Positions 1 to 7,290 of a stretch of 28,055 bases of DNA are shown one piece after another. The stretch covers positions 1 to 28,055 of the forward strand of contig CAZOHN010000023.1 of NCBI GenBank assembly GCA_964579325.1, given 5' to 3'. Below the pieces are notes generated by a model. The model was not told the origin of the DNA, made no database searches, and was given only the letters and a program-made list of their open reading frames with translations. Every line of letters begins with the position of its first letter. Position 1 is the first letter of the stretch. The position numbers and the translations under genes were made by a program. The DNA comes from CAZOHN01 sp964579325. GTDB lineage: Bacteria; Pseudomonadota; Alphaproteobacteria; Rhodobacterales; Rhodobacteraceae.

Positions 1-1449
1 CCGCACCATGTCGCCGCCCTGCTGGTAGTAGGGGTCGGGGTTGAACAGGTTGTCGGCCACGTCCTCGAGAATGATGTTCAGCATCTCGCCGGTCATCTCG
101 GTGCGATAGCATTCGCCATAGGTCATCGAGGTGACGTTGTGGATGTCCTCGCGCGTGATCGCATCTCCCGGCATCAGCGTGGCGCCCCAGCGCACGCCCG
201 GGCTCATCGCGATCTGCGCGTCGCGCTCCGAACGGATGGCGTCGCAGATCAGGTCGTCCCAGGTGCCCTGGAAGTTGCCACGACGGTAGAGAAGGCTCTC
301 GGTGGTGCCGATCACCTCTTCCAGTTGCTCCTTGTAGGGCGCGCGCTCGGTGTCGATGAGCGCAGCCATCTCGGGGTCGGGCGCGATGACGTCGGAGAAC
401 ACCGGCACCAGCTTGTGCCGGAAGCCCATCATCCGTCCGTCGCGCACGTCGAGGTCGACGCGGGAGACGAACTTGCCGTGGCTGCCTGACGCGATCAGGA
501 TCGTCTCGCCGACCACCACAGGCTCGGGGATCGCGTCATGGGTGTGACCGGTCAGGATCACGTCGATCCCCTGAACGCGGCTGGCCATCTTGCGGTCCAC
601 GTCGAAGCCGTTATGGCTCAGGCAGACCACAAGCTCTGCCCCATCGGCACGCACTTCGTCGACAACTTCCTGCATCCGCTCCTCGCGGATCCCGAACGAA
701 TACTCCGGGAACATCCAGCGCGGGTTGGCGACCGGCATGTAGGGGAAGGCCTGGCCGATCACCGCGATCTTCGTGCCGCCGCGCTCGAAGGTGGTGTAGG
801 CCTCGTAGGCCGGTTCGTCCCATTCCGCGTCGAAGATGTTCGCGCCCAGGAACGGGAACGGCAGTCCCTCGACGATTTCGTTCACGCGCTCCGATCCGAG
901 AGTCCATTCCCAGTGCGAGGTCATCGCCTCGACGCCGAGCTGGTTCATCACGTTGACCATGTCCTGCCCCTTGGTCAGGAGCGAGGTCATCGACCCGTGC
1001 CAGGTATCGCCACCGTCAAGGATCAGGGCCTCGGGCCGCGCGGCGCGGAATGCCTTGACCACGGTGGCGACCCGGTCCATGCCGCCCATCCTGCCGTAGG
1101 CTTTGCCGAGCGCGACATAGTCGTCATGGGTCAGGGCGTAAGCTTCCGGCGATCCGGGCTCGATCCCGAACATCTCGAGGAAAGCCTTGCCCACCACATG
1201 CGGCGGCTTTCCCAGAACCTCGCCCACTCCGATGTTCCAGTCCGGCTCGCGGAACCAGACCGGTTTGAGCTGGGCGTGAATATCGGTGACGTGGATCAGG
1301 GTGACGTTCCCGAAATCGTCGAACTGGAGAAGCTGGTCCTGCGTCAGCGCCTGCTGCGCGGCAAGCCGCGACCAGTTGCCGAGGCCCGAGCCGCCGACGA
1401 TTGCAGAGGCGGCCAATGATGCCTGGAGGAATTCGCGGCGGCGTATCAT
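1..1449 (-). CDS. soxB: SoxB, thiosulfohydrolase of the Sox complex (3' end cut by window edge)
   Basis: SoxB hydrolyses the terminal sulfone from SoxY-bound thiosulfate as sulfate, in the periplasm. The reading frame is open from ATG at 1449 to the edge: 483 codons of a family usually near 565 residues, so the C-terminus is missing. The N-terminus is a twin-arginine signal (MIRRREFLQ, Arg4-Arg5), expected because SoxB is exported folded with its dinuclear metal centre. Metallophosphatase motifs follow: HVTDIH (Asp56, His58), then DGGDTWHG, LSHNGFDVD and LTGHTHD. A GGGAG ribosome binding site precedes the ATG. It follows soxA after a 125-bp hairpin-containing gap. Identity is very secure; whether soxCD follows cannot be seen. 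Confidence 0.96.
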   Translation of the reverse strand, partial: MIRRREFLQASLAASAIVGGSGLGNWSRLAAQQALTQDQLLQFDDFGNVTLIHVTDIHAQLKPVWFREPDWNIGVGEVLGKPPHVVGKAFLEMFGIEPGSPEAYALTHDDYVALGKAYGRMGGMDRVATVVKAFRAARPEALILDGGDTWHGSMTSLLTKGQDMVNVMNQLGVEAMTSHWEWTLGSERVNEIVEGLPFPFLGANIFDAEWDEPAYEAYTTFERGGTKIAVIGQAFPYMPVANPRWMFPEYSFGIREERMQEVVDEVRADGAELVVCLSHNGFDVDRKMASRVQGIDVILTGHTHDAIPEPVVVGETILIASGSHGKFVSRVDLDVRDGRMMGFRHKLVPVFSDVIAPDPEMAALIDTERAPYKEQLEEVIGTTESLLYRRGNFQGTWDDLICDAIRSERDAQIAMSPGVRWGATLMPGDAITREDIHNVTSMTYGECYRTEMTGEMLNIILEDVADNLFNPDPYYQQGGDMVR

Positions 1450-1481
1450 GCGGGTCTCCCATGACGCGGGCAGGCCGATGG

Positions 1482-1568
1482 CTGACGCGCGAACGCGTCA
1501 GGCACCCTGCCCCGCCTCAGACTGCGTTCTGGCGATGGGTCGCGGCCCCCCTGCGCGGGGGGACCGCG
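1482..1568 (-). promoter_or_regulatory. Two strong hairpins between soxA and soxB
   Basis: The 125-bp soxA-soxB gap holds two inverted repeats. One is CTGACGCG / CGCGTCAG (1482-1489, 1494-1501) with a four-base CGAA loop. The other is CGCGGCCCCCC at 1541-1551 pairing with GGGGGG and CCGCG at 1557-1568 around a TGCGC loop, with one bulged base. No T-run follows either, so they are more likely mRNA-processing or partial-attenuation structures that set SoxB levels relative to SoxXYZA than full terminators. The function is inferred. Confidence 0.5.
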
Positions 1569-1574
1569 CCGGTT

Positions 1575-2441
1575 TCAGTGGCGGACGCTCACGCCCTCGA
1601 CCGAAAGGCCGTTGCCGCGCGAGGCGACATAGAGCTCTAGCGCCTTGAACTCGTCCGATCCGGCCCTGAACGTTTCGGCTCTGGTGTCGCGAACGCAGCC
1701 CACGAAACGTTGCTGCGCACTCACGACGCCGGCATCCTTCAGGCGATAGACCGGGAAGCCGTTGACCTGGCCCTGGCTCAGATGGTCGGCACGGATGAAG
1801 TTGCCGTAGTTGTCCTCGTGGCAGTTCGCGCAGGACATCTCGAGCTGGCCGTAGCGGGTGTAGTAGACTTCCTTGCCCATTTCCCAGAACGGAGCGGCAG
1901 GCCCGTCGATCGCGACGTTCACGACCTCGCCCCGCGACTGCAGCGAGATGAGCGAGAGCATGTCCTTCATCGGGTTGCTGGTCATGCCCCAGGCTTCAAG
2001 GCCCATGCGTTCGGTCACGCACTCGTTGATGTAGTTCTCGATCAGCATCAACTCGCCCGTCTCGGCATCCACCCGCGGCGTCACGGAGCGCAGGCCCTTC
2101 ATGCTCTCCGGGCCACCGTGGCAGCTCGCGCAGGATTCGCCCTTGGCGCCGGTCTCGGCGTTCCAGTTGTCGAGGCCACGATCGGCGAACACCATGCCGG
2201 GGTTGTCGAAGTCGTCGCGCTGCAGATCGCGCGTCTCGCCCTCGCGGAAGTGCCAGCCCGAATAGATCGTGTCGAGAACACCGTCGAGGTGCGCCGGTGC
2301 CGAGGTCTTCGTGATCATCTCGATCTCGGAGTCCTCTGTCGTCACGATCAGGGTGTCCTCCACCGGTTCCGCGAAGGCCGCGCCCATCAGGGCGAGGCCG
2401 AGGGCCGCCGAGGCGGCGAGCGTGGCTATATGGCTCCGCAT
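1575..2441 (-). CDS. soxA: SoxA, diheme c-type cytochrome subunit of SoxXA
   Basis: SoxA pairs with SoxX in the cytochrome that oxidatively couples thiosulfate to the SoxY carrier cysteine. The 288-residue protein begins with a Sec signal (cleavage likely after AFA, residue 24). It has two heme motifs, CASCH (104-108) and CANCH (204-208), so it is the diheme type. Cys141 (NECVTER) matches the family's distal ligand of the first heme, and Cys249 (FVGCVRD) matches the active-site cysteine persulfide. An upstream in-frame ATG at 2456 exists, but the GGGAGG ribosome binding site lies inside that extension, so 2441 is preferred. It lies 30 bp downstream of soxZ. Confidence 0.96.
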   Translation of the reverse strand: MRSHIATLAASAALGLALMGAAFAEPVEDTLIVTTEDSEIEMITKTSAPAHLDGVLDTIYSGWHFREGETRDLQRDDFDNPGMVFADRGLDNWNAETGAKGESCASCHGGPESMKGLRSVTPRVDAETGELMLIENYINECVTERMGLEAWGMTSNPMKDMLSLISLQSRGEVVNVAIDGPAAPFWEMGKEVYYTRYGQLEMSCANCHEDNYGNFIRADHLSQGQVNGFPVYRLKDAGVVSAQQRFVGCVRDTRAETFRAGSDEFKALELYVASRGNGLSVEGVSVRH

Positions 2442-2471
2442 GATCTTCCCTCCCATGTCGATCCGCGGCGC

Positions 2472-2801
2472 TCAGCCGACCGTGATTGAGGCTGTGTCCT
2501 CGTAGACAGAGCCGTCGTCGTCGTACCAGGTGAACTTGAACTCACCCGAAGCGTCGACCTTGGCGTCGAACTCGAAGTAGGGGTTCGTCGAGACCGCCGG
2601 GTCGACGGCCACGTCGATCACGTTCACACCGTTGAAGTCGCAGGTGAAACGGTTGATGATCGAGCGCGGGATGACCGTGCCGTCGGCGTTCTTGCGCTGG
2701 CCCGACTCCATCCGGTGGCTGATCAGGCTCTTGATCGTCACGACCTCGCCGACTGAGGCGGTCTTCGGAACGCGGACGCGGGGTTTTGCATCGTCTGCCA
2801 T
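2472..2801 (-). CDS. soxZ: SoxZ, sulfur-carrier complex subunit
   Basis: SoxZ is the immunoglobulin-fold partner of SoxY. The heterodimer carries sulfur intermediates between SoxXA, SoxB and SoxCD in the periplasm. The 109-residue protein is the usual family size and has no signal peptide, as expected because SoxZ is co-exported with SoxY through the Tat system. The C-terminal half (FEFDAKVDASGEFKFTW followed by a D-rich turn) is the typical SoxZ beta-sandwich end. It lies 22 bp after soxY and 30 bp before soxA, in one operon. Confidence 0.95.
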   Translation of the reverse strand: MADDAKPRVRVPKTASVGEVVTIKSLISHRMESGQRKNADGTVIPRSIINRFTCDFNGVNVIDVAVDPAVSTNPYFEFDAKVDASGEFKFTWYDDDGSVYEDTASITVG

Positions 2802-2823
2802 GTCTTTACTCCTGTTCCCTGTC

Positions 2824-3240
2824 TCAGCCGCCGCAGCCGCCGATGGTGACCTTCACGGTGGCCTGCGCCTTGACGACGCTGCCGTCCGCCATCTTGGCGA
2901 GCGCGACGATGTCTTGCGTCGAGGCAAGCCGGATGCGTGTCGCGGCCATCTGCCGGCCTGCGGCAGGTCCGAAGGTGAAGGTGGCAACGGCGGGTTCGGG
3001 GTTGCCCGTCGCCAGCAGCATGATCGCCACCGCGCCGGGAGCATCGACCGAGACCGGAACGGTGTTGCCGTTCTCGGCGATTTCCGGGGCGGTCAGGGTG
3101 ATGCCGCCCTCGCCCACCGCTGCACCGCCGGCGAACTCGGCCGTCAGTTCCTCGGTCGTGCGGGCGAACGCGAGGCCCGGGACCATGGCCACCAGGCCAC
3201 CGAACCCGACCCAGAGGGCGTCTCGTCTTGAAAGCTTCAT
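2824..3240 (-). CDS. soxY: SoxY, sulfur-carrier protein with C-terminal GGCGG arm
   Basis: SoxY covalently carries thiosulfate-derived sulfur on a cysteine at the tip of a flexible C-terminal arm. The 138-residue protein ends in GGCGG, with Cys136 as the carrier residue, which is diagnostic. The N-terminus has a twin-arginine signal (LSRRDALWVGFGG), so the SoxYZ dimer is exported folded. It is encoded 47 bp after soxX and directly before soxZ, the conserved XYZ order. Confidence 0.97.
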   Translation of the reverse strand: MKLSRRDALWVGFGGLVAMVPGLAFARTTEELTAEFAGGAAVGEGGITLTAPEIAENGNTVPVSVDAPGAVAIMLLATGNPEPAVATFTFGPAAGRQMAATRIRLASTQDIVALAKMADGSVVKAQATVKVTIGGCGG

Positions 3241-3287
3241 GGCGAACTCCTTTCGTCGGTTGCGCCCTTAGCGCAGGTTGTTGGGCG

Positions 3288-3761
3288 TCATTCCTTGAGC
3301 GTCATCAGGTAGGCGACGACATCCTCGATCTGCTGCGCCGACAGGATCGGCGGCAGCTCACCCTCGGCGGCCTTTCCGGTGTAACCGTCACCGGGGCGGA
3401 CAAAGCCTTCGGTCTTGTAGAAGGCCGGCATGAACGTGCCATCGAAGGTCATCTTCGCGTTCGCCACGAGCCCGCGCAGTTCGGCCTCGCTCCAGCGATC
3501 GGCCACGCCATCGAGCGGCGGCGCGATCGTGCCGGGGAACTGGACGTTCGGCATCGACTCGATGAGGTGACAAGCCACGCAGTTGCCCAGAGCTGCGGTT
3601 GTCATGATCTTTGCGCCTTCCTCGGGGTTCCCCGGAGTGCCGGTCAGCGAAGCGGCAATCGCGCCGTCTTCATAGCTGACATCCTTCGGGGCCACCTCTG
3701 CGGCAATGGCCCAAGTGGCTGCAAGCGAAGCCACTGCGGCCAGCGCGACTTTGCGCGTCAT
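3288..3761 (-). CDS. soxX: SoxX, monoheme c-type cytochrome subunit of SoxXA
   Basis: SoxX accepts electrons from SoxA and passes them to a soluble cytochrome c. The 157-residue protein has a Sec signal (about 21 residues), one heme motif CVACH (61-65) and a probable axial Met111 in TFMPAFY. The C-terminal helix IEDVVAYLMTL is typical of class I cytochromes. The ATG at 3761 is preceded by a clear AGGGAGG ribosome binding site. It is the first structural gene after the AT-rich soxW-soxX gap, which probably carries its own SoxR-controlled promoter. Confidence 0.96.
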   Translation of the reverse strand: MTRKVALAAVASLAATWAIAAEVAPKDVSYEDGAIAASLTGTPGNPEEGAKIMTTAALGNCVACHLIESMPNVQFPGTIAPPLDGVADRWSEAELRGLVANAKMTFDGTFMPAFYKTEGFVRPGDGYTGKAAEGELPPILSAQQIEDVVAYLMTLKE

Positions 3762-3832
3762 GGCGATCCTCCCTGATCTCTCCCACGATCACGATAACGC
3801 CAGCATACCGAAGTACGCAATAGAAATATATG

Positions 3833-3856
3833 TATTAGCGAATATTCCTATATGCG
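3833..3856. promoter_or_regulatory. Probable SoxR operator in the soxW-soxX gap
   Basis: This is an AT-rich island in GC-rich DNA, 73-90 bp upstream of the soxX start. It contains ATTAGC (3834-3839) and ATATTCCTAT (3842-3851) around the palindrome GAATATTC. The element is close to a 14-bp palindrome TAGGAATATTCCTA with one extra base. The same core recurs in the soxS-soxV gap. ArsR-type SoxR proteins of related bacteria are known to bind these two gaps, so an operator role is inferred from sequence, position and family. Confidence 0.65.
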
Positions 3857-3878
3857 TCGATTTCGCATTGTCTTGCAG

Positions 3879-4448
3879 TCAGTTGCCGGTCGTCACGCGC
3901 TCGGCCAGGAACTTCTGGAAGTGCTCTCCGTTCTCGTAGCCGTGGTCGCGGACCCAGGTCAGAAGGGCCTCGGTCGTGCCCTTGCCGAAGGCTCCCGGCA
4001 TCATGGCCACCGATGATTCTGCCGCCGTCGCACCCTCGGGCACCTCCTCGGGCAGGAAGATCAGCGTGGGCGTGAACAACACGCCCCAGCGCACCGCCAT
4101 CTGCTTTTCGCTCAGGACAGTGCCATCGAAGTCGGTGACCTCGACATCGCCGAAGAGGTTCATCTGCACCACGAAGTAGTTCTCGAGGATCAGCGCCTCG
4201 ATGGCCGGGTCGGGGAACACCGTCTCGTGCATCTCGGTGCAGTAGATGCACCCCCTCTGCTCGACCGTGATCAGCAGCCGCTTGCCCTCGGCATTGGCCT
4301 CGGCAAGATCCTCGCGCAGGTCCTTGAAGGTATCGCGCAACCAGTCGGGCTTGTGCAGGCCGTCGTCGCCCAACTCGACCGCGATGGCGGGCGAGAGGGC
4401 GAGCAACAGCGTGGCCGCGGTCACGGAGAGATGGCGCAGAAGGGTCAT
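3879..4448 (-). CDS. soxW: SoxW, periplasmic thioredoxin
   Basis: SoxW is a thioredoxin-fold thiol-disulfide protein that takes reductant from the membrane protein SoxV and keeps Sox thiols, such as the SoxY cysteine, reduced. The 189-residue protein has a Sec signal (about 23 residues), the redox pair Cys67-Cys70 (GCIYC) and the cis-proline segment FTPTLIF. The same frame stays open well upstream through soxV, but the ATG at 4448 has GGGAGG eight bases before it and begins the signal peptide, so it is chosen. It starts 20 bp after soxV. Confidence 0.94.
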   Translation of the reverse strand: MTLLRHLSVTAATLLLALSPAIAVELGDDGLHKPDWLRDTFKDLREDLAEANAEGKRLLITVEQRGCIYCTEMHETVFPDPAIEALILENYFVVQMNLFGDVEVTDFDGTVLSEKQMAVRWGVLFTPTLIFLPEEVPEGATAAESSVAMMPGAFGKGTTEALLTWVRDHGYENGEHFQKFLAERVTTGN

Positions 4449-4468
4449 CGGCAGTCCTCCCATCGGGG

Positions 4469-5206
4469 TCATTTGAGCGTGGCGCTCCAGTCGAAGTTGC
4501 GGATCATCCAGTCGGCGATGAGGTTGACCGAATTGGTCATGATGAGCAGGCCGAACACGATAAGCATGACACCCATCGCCTTTTCGACATGTCCCATCAG
4601 GTGCCGGTGTCGGCCCACCCAGCCGAGGAACGGCCCCGCGAAGAGCGCCGCGACAACGAACGGCAGCGTCATCGCGAGGCCATAGACCAGCAGCAGCGTG
4701 CCGCCCCTCCAGAGGTCGCCCATCCCGCTCGCCACCATCAGGATCGCGGCCAGCGCCGGACCGACGCAGGGCGTCCATCCGAAGCCGAATGCCAGACCCA
4801 TGACATAGGCCCCGAGGATGGTCGTCGGCTTGGCCTCCGATTGCACCCGGGCCTCGCGGTAGAACAGCCCGATCCGCAGCACGCCGAGGAAATGCAGGCC
4901 GAACAGGATAAGAACGCCCCCCGCCACCCACGAGAGCGGCTCGCGCCATTGCAGGAAAGTCCGTCCCAGCGCCGTCGCGCCGAGCCCCAGCAGGACGAAG
5001 ATGGTGGTCACGCCAAGCGCGAACAGCACCGCCTGAAGGACAAGTCGCCCTCGCGCCCCCGGCGCGATCGTGTCGCCGTCGCGCAGTTCCTTGACCGAAA
5101 GCCCGGCCATGTAGGACAGGTAGAACGGCACCATCGGCAGGATGCACGGCGACAGGAACGACAACAGACCCGCAATCGCCGCGCCGGTATGGCTGATTTC
5201 CAGCAT
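4469..5206 (-). CDS. soxV: SoxV, CcdA-type transmembrane thiol-electron transporter
   Basis: SoxV belongs to the CcdA/DsbD-beta family and moves electrons from cytoplasmic thioredoxin across the membrane to SoxW. The 245-residue protein has about six hydrophobic segments. The two reactive cysteines sit in the conserved contexts FLSPCILPMVPF (Cys21) and GFGWTPCVGP (Cys147). It is the first gene of the minus-strand sox operon, divergent from soxS across a 66-bp gap. Confidence 0.95.
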   Translation of the reverse strand: MLEISHTGAAIAGLLSFLSPCILPMVPFYLSYMAGLSVKELRDGDTIAPGARGRLVLQAVLFALGVTTIFVLLGLGATALGRTFLQWREPLSWVAGGVLILFGLHFLGVLRIGLFYREARVQSEAKPTTILGAYVMGLAFGFGWTPCVGPALAAILMVASGMGDLWRGGTLLLVYGLAMTLPFVVAALFAGPFLGWVGRHRHLMGHVEKAMGVMLIVFGLLIMTNSVNLIADWMIRNFDWSATLK

Positions 5207-5246
5207 CAGCTCCTCCCCCGGGCGACGCCTTGCCCTGCCGGGCGAA

Positions 5247-5270
5247 TTATATTAGCATATTCCTATGTAG
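5247..5270. promoter_or_regulatory. Probable SoxR operator in the soxS-soxV divergent gap
   Basis: This AT-rich stretch between the divergent soxV and soxS starts contains ATTAGC (5251-5256) followed directly by ATATTCCTAT (5257-5266). The same two blocks occur in the soxW-soxX gap with two extra bases between them. The match in a region that is otherwise very GC-rich suggests a SoxR site controlling both directions. It lies almost against the proposed soxS start, where binding would block transcription. Confidence 0.65.
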
Positions 5271-5272
5271 CA

Positions 5273-5725
5273 ATGGAGCATGTCAATACCATGCGCTCCG
5301 CGAGAACTGCCGCTAGGGCGGCCCGCCCGATGCCCCGCCCGGGACAACGACCGGCATGGCGGCGTGTCGTGTCGAGCGCCGCTGTCTGGCTCTCGCTGTT
5401 CGCGGGGCCGGCCCCTGCCGAAGTCCTGCTGCTGATGTTCGAGCAACCCGGTTGCGTCTACTGCGCAAGATGGAACGAGGAGGTGGCGCCGGAATACGAT
5501 CTGACGGAGGAAGGCCGCGCCGCGCCGTTACGGCGGCTCCAGTTGCGCGACGCGGTGCCGGAAGAATTCGCCCTCGCGAGACCCGCCGTCTTCACCCCGA
5601 CATTCGTGCTCGTCAGGGAAGGCGCCGAGATGGGGCGGATCGAAGGCTATCCGGGCGAGGATTTCTTCTGGCCGCTCCTTGCGCGTCTGATCCGCGAGGC
5701 GAACGCCCCGCAGCCTGCCGAGTGA
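5273..5725 (+). CDS. soxS: SoxS, periplasmic thioredoxin-like protein
   Basis: SoxS is a periplasmic thiol-disulfide protein reported in Paracoccus to reactivate SoxYZ. From the first ATG it is 150 residues, with a long arginine-rich n-region before the signal-peptide core (about 32-47, ending PAPA). The redox motif GCVYC (Cys61-Cys64) and the cis-proline segment FTPTFVL follow. The start is uncertain: ATG 5273 lacks a ribosome binding site, whereas GGAG lies 12 bases before an in-frame ATG at 5291, and a Met at residue 20 would give a more ordinary signal peptide. It is divergent from soxV and upstream of soxR. Confidence 0.9.
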   Translation: MEHVNTMRSARTAARAARPMPRPGQRPAWRRVVSSAAVWLSLFAGPAPAEVLLLMFEQPGCVYCARWNEEVAPEYDLTEEGRAAPLRRLQLRDAVPEEFALARPAVFTPTFVLVREGAEMGRIEGYPGEDFFWPLLARLIREANAPQPAE

Positions 5726-5830
5726 CGCGCCGCCGCCGCAGGTGGCAGGAGCCGGGCGAGCGAGGGCGCGAATCCGTTTGCCCCGGGACCAAGGTCGGGC
5801 AAGGATGATGGGGAGGAGAGCGTACCGATC

Positions 5831-6178
5831 ATGCCGCTTGGCGAACCGGAAAACCTGGCCCAGGAGGCGGCGGCAGCAGCCGATGTAAGCGCGCTGGTCG
5901 ATCGTGCGAACGACGCCGCGACCTTCCTCAAGGCCCTTGGCCATGACGGGCGCCTGACGATCCTGTGCCACCTTCTTGGCGGACCCAAGAGTGTGACCGA
6001 ACTCGAGAACCTGCTGTCCTCGCGCCAGGCTGTGGTGAGCCAGCAACTCGCCCGGCTCCGCCTGGAAGGCCTCGTCAGCGCCCGCCGCGACGGACAGGCC
6101 ATCTTCTATTCGATCCTTGATCCGAAGGTCCGCGACATGATCGCGCTTCTGTCGAGACTGTACTGCAACCCGGCATAA
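5831..6178 (+). CDS. soxR: SoxR, ArsR-family persulfide-type repressor of the sox genes
   Basis: SoxR represses sox transcription until reduced sulfur is present. The 115-residue protein is a winged helix-turn-helix of ArsR type (recognition region around SSRQAVVSQQLARL, residues 63-76). Cys46 (TILCHLL) and Cys112 (RLYCNPA) match the two sulfur-sensing cysteines of the related SqrR and BigR repressors, which form an intramolecular polysulfide link. This supports sensing of persulfides rather than metals. It is 105 bp after soxS and is followed by the transporter gene. GGGGAGGAG lies about 12 bases before the ATG, a long spacing. Confidence 0.94.
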   Translation: MPLGEPENLAQEAAAAADVSALVDRANDAATFLKALGHDGRLTILCHLLGGPKSVTELENLLSSRQAVVSQQLARLRLEGLVSARRDGQAIFYSILDPKVRDMIALLSRLYCNPA

Positions 6179-6234
6179 GACCGGTCTGAACCGAGGTCCG
6201 GCCTTCGTGGAACGGACAGGAAGGGAGAGATGCG

Positions 6235-7290
6235 ATGGAGACATTCGAGGGAATCCCGCTCGGCGCGCTGGCCGCGCTCGTTGGCCTTGCAGGCGGAATG
6301 GTGCTGGGTCTGGCGGCGCGGCTGGGAGACTTCTGCACCCTGGGCGCGCTCGAGGCGGCCGTCTACGGCAAGGACCATCGCCGGCTCCGGCTCTGGGGCG
6401 TCGTCCTCGGTGTCTCGATCCTCGCGACGCAGTTCGGCGCGCTCGCAGGCGTGATCGACATCGGTGCGAGCTTCTACCACACGATCGCCTGGAACCCGGC
6501 CGCCTCGATCGTCGGCGGCCTCGTCTTCGGCTACGGCATGGCCATGGCCGGGAACTGCGGCTTCGGTGCCCTGGTCCGCTTCGGCGGCGGCGACCTGCGG
6601 TCGCTCGTCGTGGTCGTCGTGATGGGCATCTTCGGCTTCATCGCGCTCTCGGGCCCCCTCGCACCGCTGCGCACCGCGCTGTTCCCGCAGCCCGATGCGG
6701 TCGGGCCGCAGGGCATCCTGCGCGACCTGACTGCCCTGAGTGGCCTGCCCTCCTTCGCCTTTATCGTCCTCATCGCCGGTGCGGCCCTGGCCTGGGCCCT
6801 GTCCTCGCGGGCTCTTCGCGAAAGTCCGACGATGATCGCCTGGGGCGTCGCGGCGGGCCTTGCCGTGGCCTGGTGCTTTCTCGGAACGAGCTGGCTTTCC
6901 GCGCAGAGCCTCGGCGGCGTGCAGGTGGAAGGCCCATCCTTCACCGCACCGGTGGGACGGACCCTGATCTTCCTGATGACCTCCACCGCCGGCGGAATCA
7001 CCTTCTCGGTCGGCTCTGTGCTGGGTGTCCTGATCGGCGCGCTGATCGGCTCGACGCTTCGGGGCCTGTTCCGCTGGGAGGCGTGCGAGGACCCGCGCGA
7101 GCTTGGCCGCCAGGTTGGCGGCGCGGCTCTGATGGGCGTGGGCGGCGTCGTGGCGATGGGGTGCTCGGTCGGCCAGGGCATTACCGGCTTCGCCGCGCTC
7201 GCCTGGTCCGGCCCGGTGACCCTGGTGGCCATCGCGGCGGGCGCGCTCTTCGGCCTGCGGCGGCTGATCGCGGGGTATCAGCCCGGCTAG
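6235..7290 (+). CDS. soxT: YeeE/YedE-family thiosulfate (sulfur compound) transporter, TsuA/SoxT type
   Basis: This 351-residue inner-membrane protein has about nine to ten hydrophobic segments. The conserved cysteines of the YeeE/YedE family are visible: Cys34 in GDFCTLGA, Cys108 in AGNCGFGA and Cys310 in MGCSVGQG. In TsuA these relay thiosulfate across the membrane. Placement directly after soxR suggests it is co-regulated with Sox and brings a sulfur compound into the cytoplasm, perhaps the inducer or for assimilation; that role is inferred. A GGGAGAG ribosome binding site precedes the ATG. Its stop codon overlaps the stop of the convergent rhaK. Confidence 0.9.
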   Translation: METFEGIPLGALAALVGLAGGMVLGLAARLGDFCTLGALEAAVYGKDHRRLRLWGVVLGVSILATQFGALAGVIDIGASFYHTIAWNPAASIVGGLVFGYGMAMAGNCGFGALVRFGGGDLRSLVVVVVMGIFGFIALSGPLAPLRTALFPQPDAVGPQGILRDLTALSGLPSFAFIVLIAGAALAWALSSRALRESPTMIAWGVAAGLAVAWCFLGTSWLSAQSLGGVQVEGPSFTAPVGRTLIFLMTSTAGGITFSVGSVLGVLIGALIGSTLRGLFRWEACEDPRELGRQVGGAALMGVGGVVAMGCSVGQGITGFAALAWSGPVTLVAIAAGALFGLRRLIAGYQPG

